From assembly GCA_030837305.1 (NCBI GenBank), contig JAUPKT010000036.1, positions 1-6,977 on the forward strand: a DNA stretch of 6,977 nt, read 5' to 3'. Positions 5,692-6,977 of the stretch are shown piece by piece. Below the pieces are notes generated by a model. It was not told the origin of the DNA. It worked only from the letters and a program-made list of their open reading frames with translations, and ran no database searches. The position numbers were made by a program, and so were the translations under genes. The stretch comes from Thermodesulfobacteriota bacterium. GTDB taxonomy: Bacteria > Desulfobacterota > Desulfomonilia > Desulfomonilales > Desulfomonilaceae. Every line of letters starts with the position of its first letter. The first letter of the stretch is position 1.

Positions 5692-6222
5692 ATGAACGGA
5701 ATCGGTTTGTGCGCAGTTTTTGCGAGACAGGGTGATTGGGCCTTCGATTATGCCCTGGGCCTCGCGCGACACCACAAGACTAAACTGAACATTTTTCATT
5801 TTTTGGAATCTCCCTATGCACTGCGGAGAGATGTGGTCTTTGTGGATGCTGAAAAGACGCGCACCACTCAGGTCACACCCGAGTTTATTGAAAAGAAAGA
5901 CAAGGAAATGAGAGAGATGTTTGATGACCGACTTGGCGATTACGTGGAAGTCGGTTTTCGGCTTTGCGAAGGCAACGACGAATTTGAACTGCGCAAGTGT
6001 TTCAAAAAGGGTGATTATGAAGTGTTGGTCATAGGCTATAAAGAAAAGGGAGCGGCCTTTGGCGGAACCACGACCATAGAGGAGTTTGCCGGAAAGTTTA
6101 AAGGACCTGTGGTCTTGGTAGGTCCGGACTTCCCGGATTCTTATTTCTTGAACGAGGCCGCAGAGAAACGTCTCAGCGACTTGTTGATCCCTGACGGCAG
6201 GTGGAGGCGTATAGAGACATGA
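5692..6222 (+). CDS. UspA-type universal stress protein family member
   Basis: A 176-residue cytoplasmic protein with the outline of a Usp domain. An N-terminal beta strand and helix (ALGLARHHKTKLNIFHFL, about 21-38) are followed by a charged middle. The typical late segment DYEVLVIGYKEKG (108-120) leads to GPVVLVGP (138-145). The nucleotide motif G-X2-G-X9-G(S/T) of ATP-binding Usp proteins is not clean: Gly115, Gly120 and Gly124-Gly125-Thr126 are there but spaced differently, so ATP binding is uncertain. The C-terminal 30 residues go beyond the usual Usp end. It begins 43 bases after the kinase stop and is probably co-transcribed with it. Placement beside a redox phosphorelay suggests a stress or signalling accessory, but no substrate can be named. 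Confidence 0.78.
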   Translation: MNGIGLCAVFARQGDWAFDYALGLARHHKTKLNIFHFLESPYALRRDVVFVDAEKTRTTQVTPEFIEKKDKEMREMFDDRLGDYVEVGFRLCEGNDEFELRKCFKKGDYEVLVIGYKEKGAAFGGTTTIEEFAGKFKGPVVLVGPDFPDSYFLNEAAEKRLSDLLIPDGRWRRIET

Positions 6223-6257
6223 CCGGTTGGGCCGGCACGAGGTCCTTAGGAGTTTTT

Positions 6258-6335
6258 ATGAACGTTTCTTCGAGGTTGCTTCGCTTTATCGGCAATGGGA
6301 CTTCGGGACTGTCGAGGTCCTTCCGGGGCCATTAA
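6258..6335 (+). CDS. Possible 25-residue small ORF after the Usp gene
   Basis: ATG at 6258 is five bases after AGGAG (6248-6252) and 35 bases after the Usp stop. The frame gives 25 residues with five Arg and no acidic residue, and stops at 6333-6335. Its second half overlaps a stem-loop (6297-6321), so it could be a small basic peptide, a translated leader for the gene at 6503, or chance. The good ribosome site is the only positive evidence. Confidence 0.3.
   Translation: MNVSSRLLRFIGNGTSGLSRSFRGH
6297..6321 (+). other. Strong stem-loop between Usp gene and the last small gene
   Basis: GGACTTCG (6298-6305) pairs with CGAGGTCC (6313-6320) over a seven-base loop, with one G-U pair, and 6297/6321 can add another. 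There is no T-run after it. It lies within the possible small ORF at 6258, the arrangement expected of a leader-peptide control element or a processing site; neither is proven. Confidence 0.4.
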
Positions 6336-6502
6336 CACGACGGAGCAATCTCGGAGGCGTTTGGTAATCCAAGTTCGATCCTTTGAATTCCGTAGTCCTT
6401 CAGAGGAGTTCAGCGCAGTATCGTGTCCATTATTTCACGACTTTCGTTTCAAGATCCGTAAACCCCCAGACGCTTTTTAGCGGCCCGAAAGGAATTCTGA
6501 TT
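6336..6502. other. Gap before the last plus-strand gene, no gene seen
   Basis: Apart from the possible small ORF and stem-loop, the 280 bases between the Usp gene and the start at 6503 hold nothing I can name. Frames open through here (for example from 6383) lack ribosome sites and look unlike protein. A weak CGCT-TTTT-AGCG mini-hairpin stands near 6470-6481. Confidence 0.45.
6488..6493 (+). promoter_or_regulatory. Ribosome binding site supporting GTG start at 6503
   Basis: AAAGGA lies nine bases before the GTG at 6503. The ATG at 6383 in the same frame has no comparable site, and the 40 residues it would add do not resemble the charged helical protein that follows. Confidence 0.5.
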
Positions 6503-6841
6503 GTGAAATTTTCAAGCCATGAGGAATTTGAACTTCACGTACACAAATGTTTCGACAAGATTTTCGAGCTGCTCATGAAGGTTGACACCGAGGTGAAGCG
6601 AGAGGCGGAGAAGGAGGAATCAGAGGGCAATTATGGTGTCATGTCCGATCTCAGAGACTGGGTCGAAGAGATCATCCTGCACTGTCATCTGGCCTGGCAA
6701 TATCACAGACTGTCCAAAGGCCCCAGTAGCAGAAACACGTGGGATGCCATGCAAGACAAAACCTCCACAGACGAGAACACGAATAGAGACCACTCGCCGA
6801 ACAGTTCGGCCTGGACTTTAGAAGCTACTGAGACGTTATAA
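6503..6841 (+). CDS. Small His/Cys-containing helical protein, unknown function
   Basis: A 112-residue protein not recognised by family. Residues 3-70 look like two or three amphipathic, strongly charged helices with no membrane segment or signal peptide. Two His/Cys clusters stand out: HVHKC at 12-16 and HCH at 60-62, with His6 and His68 nearby. They could face each other in a helical bundle and bind a metal or haem, but this is inference. The tail from about 71 on is rich in Ser, Thr, Asn and Asp and probably disordered. The GTG start is chosen from the ribosome site at 6488-6493. It is the last plus-strand gene and lies 280 bases after the Usp gene, so co-transcription is uncertain. An iron or redox accessory would fit the setting but is not shown. 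Confidence 0.6.
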   Translation: MKFSSHEEFELHVHKCFDKIFELLMKVDTEVKREAEKEESEGNYGVMSDLRDWVEEIILHCHLAWQYHRLSKGPSSRNTWDAMQDKTSTDENTNRDHSPNSSAWTLEATETL

Positions 6842-6886
6842 ATCGGTCGTTGATGAAGTCGCCTATGGGAGGTCTGGGATTCTTCT

Positions 6887-6977
6887 TCACTCGAGCACGG
6901 CCCCTGCCCTTTTCAACTGTTCTAATGAGTCCGCGGCCCCTTCTGGGGTCACACCCCTACACAAATCAGTGCGAATT
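6887..6977 (-). CDS. C-terminal end of a minus-strand gene, partial
   Basis: Reading from the right edge on the minus strand, a frame of 29 codons is open and stops at 6889-6887. The residues look like real protein: a TDLCRG stretch, then VTPEGAADSLEQLKRAGAVLE, an amphipathic helix with a small hydrophobic end. Codon choice resembles the other genes. The rest of the gene lies outside the window and the family cannot be told from 29 residues. It would converge on the small gene at 6503-6841, with 45 bases between the two stops and no clear terminator there. Confidence 0.5.
   Translation of the reverse strand, partial: IRTDLCRGVTPEGAADSLEQLKRAGAVLE

Noticed and set aside
1..6977. CRISPR arrays, tRNA or rRNA genes, insertion sequences
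   Set aside because: No regularly spaced direct repeats, cloverleaf-forming segments, rRNA motifs, transposase-like frames or terminal inverted repeats were seen on either strand.

Overview
The window reads as a piece of a strictly anaerobic Desulfobacterota-type (sulfate-reducing or syntrophic deltaproteobacterial) chromosome. The evidence is a membrane cytochrome b plus HdrD/CCG-type iron-sulfur pair of the HmcE/HmcF (TmcC/TmcB) kind, a c-type haem motif in a sensor kinase, Cys-rich PAS domains of a style common in that group, and moderate GC. No species can be named from the sequence alone.

Layout. Bases 1-563 hold no gene I can defend. They carry an inverted repeat at 89-120, an AT-rich block around 271-320, two operator-like dyads and a candidate promoter. 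Next come a membrane subunit (564-1235, HmcE-like) and a cytoplasmic two-cluster/CCG iron-sulfur subunit (1272-2666, HmcF-like), only 36 bases apart. A 259-base gap with dyads precedes a single-domain response regulator (2926-3315, Rrf1-like). After a 74-base spacer with a nested stem-loop comes a 752-residue membrane histidine kinase (3390-5648). A UspA-type protein (5692-6222) follows closely. A structured, mostly non-coding stretch with a possible 25-residue ORF leads to a small His/Cys-containing protein of unknown function (6503-6841). The right edge shows the C-terminal end of a probable gene on the opposite strand (6887-6977).

How the parts may work together. In Desulfovibrio vulgaris the hmc operon encodes a transmembrane electron-transfer complex (HmcA-F) followed by the regulators rrf1 and rrf2. 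Here the E-F-rrf1 order is kept, but the parts of hmcA-D that would lie immediately upstream are not seen, and a haem-c/PAS sensor kinase follows the regulator. My inference is that this is a membrane electron-transfer module placed beside its own redox-sensing phosphorelay. The kinase has a CX4CH haem-c motif on the periplasmic side and two near-identical Cys-containing PAS domains in the cytoplasm, so it could compare redox state on both sides of the membrane. The response regulator has no DNA-binding domain, so its output would be a protein contact or a further phosphotransfer. The gene families are well supported; the coupling is a hypothesis.
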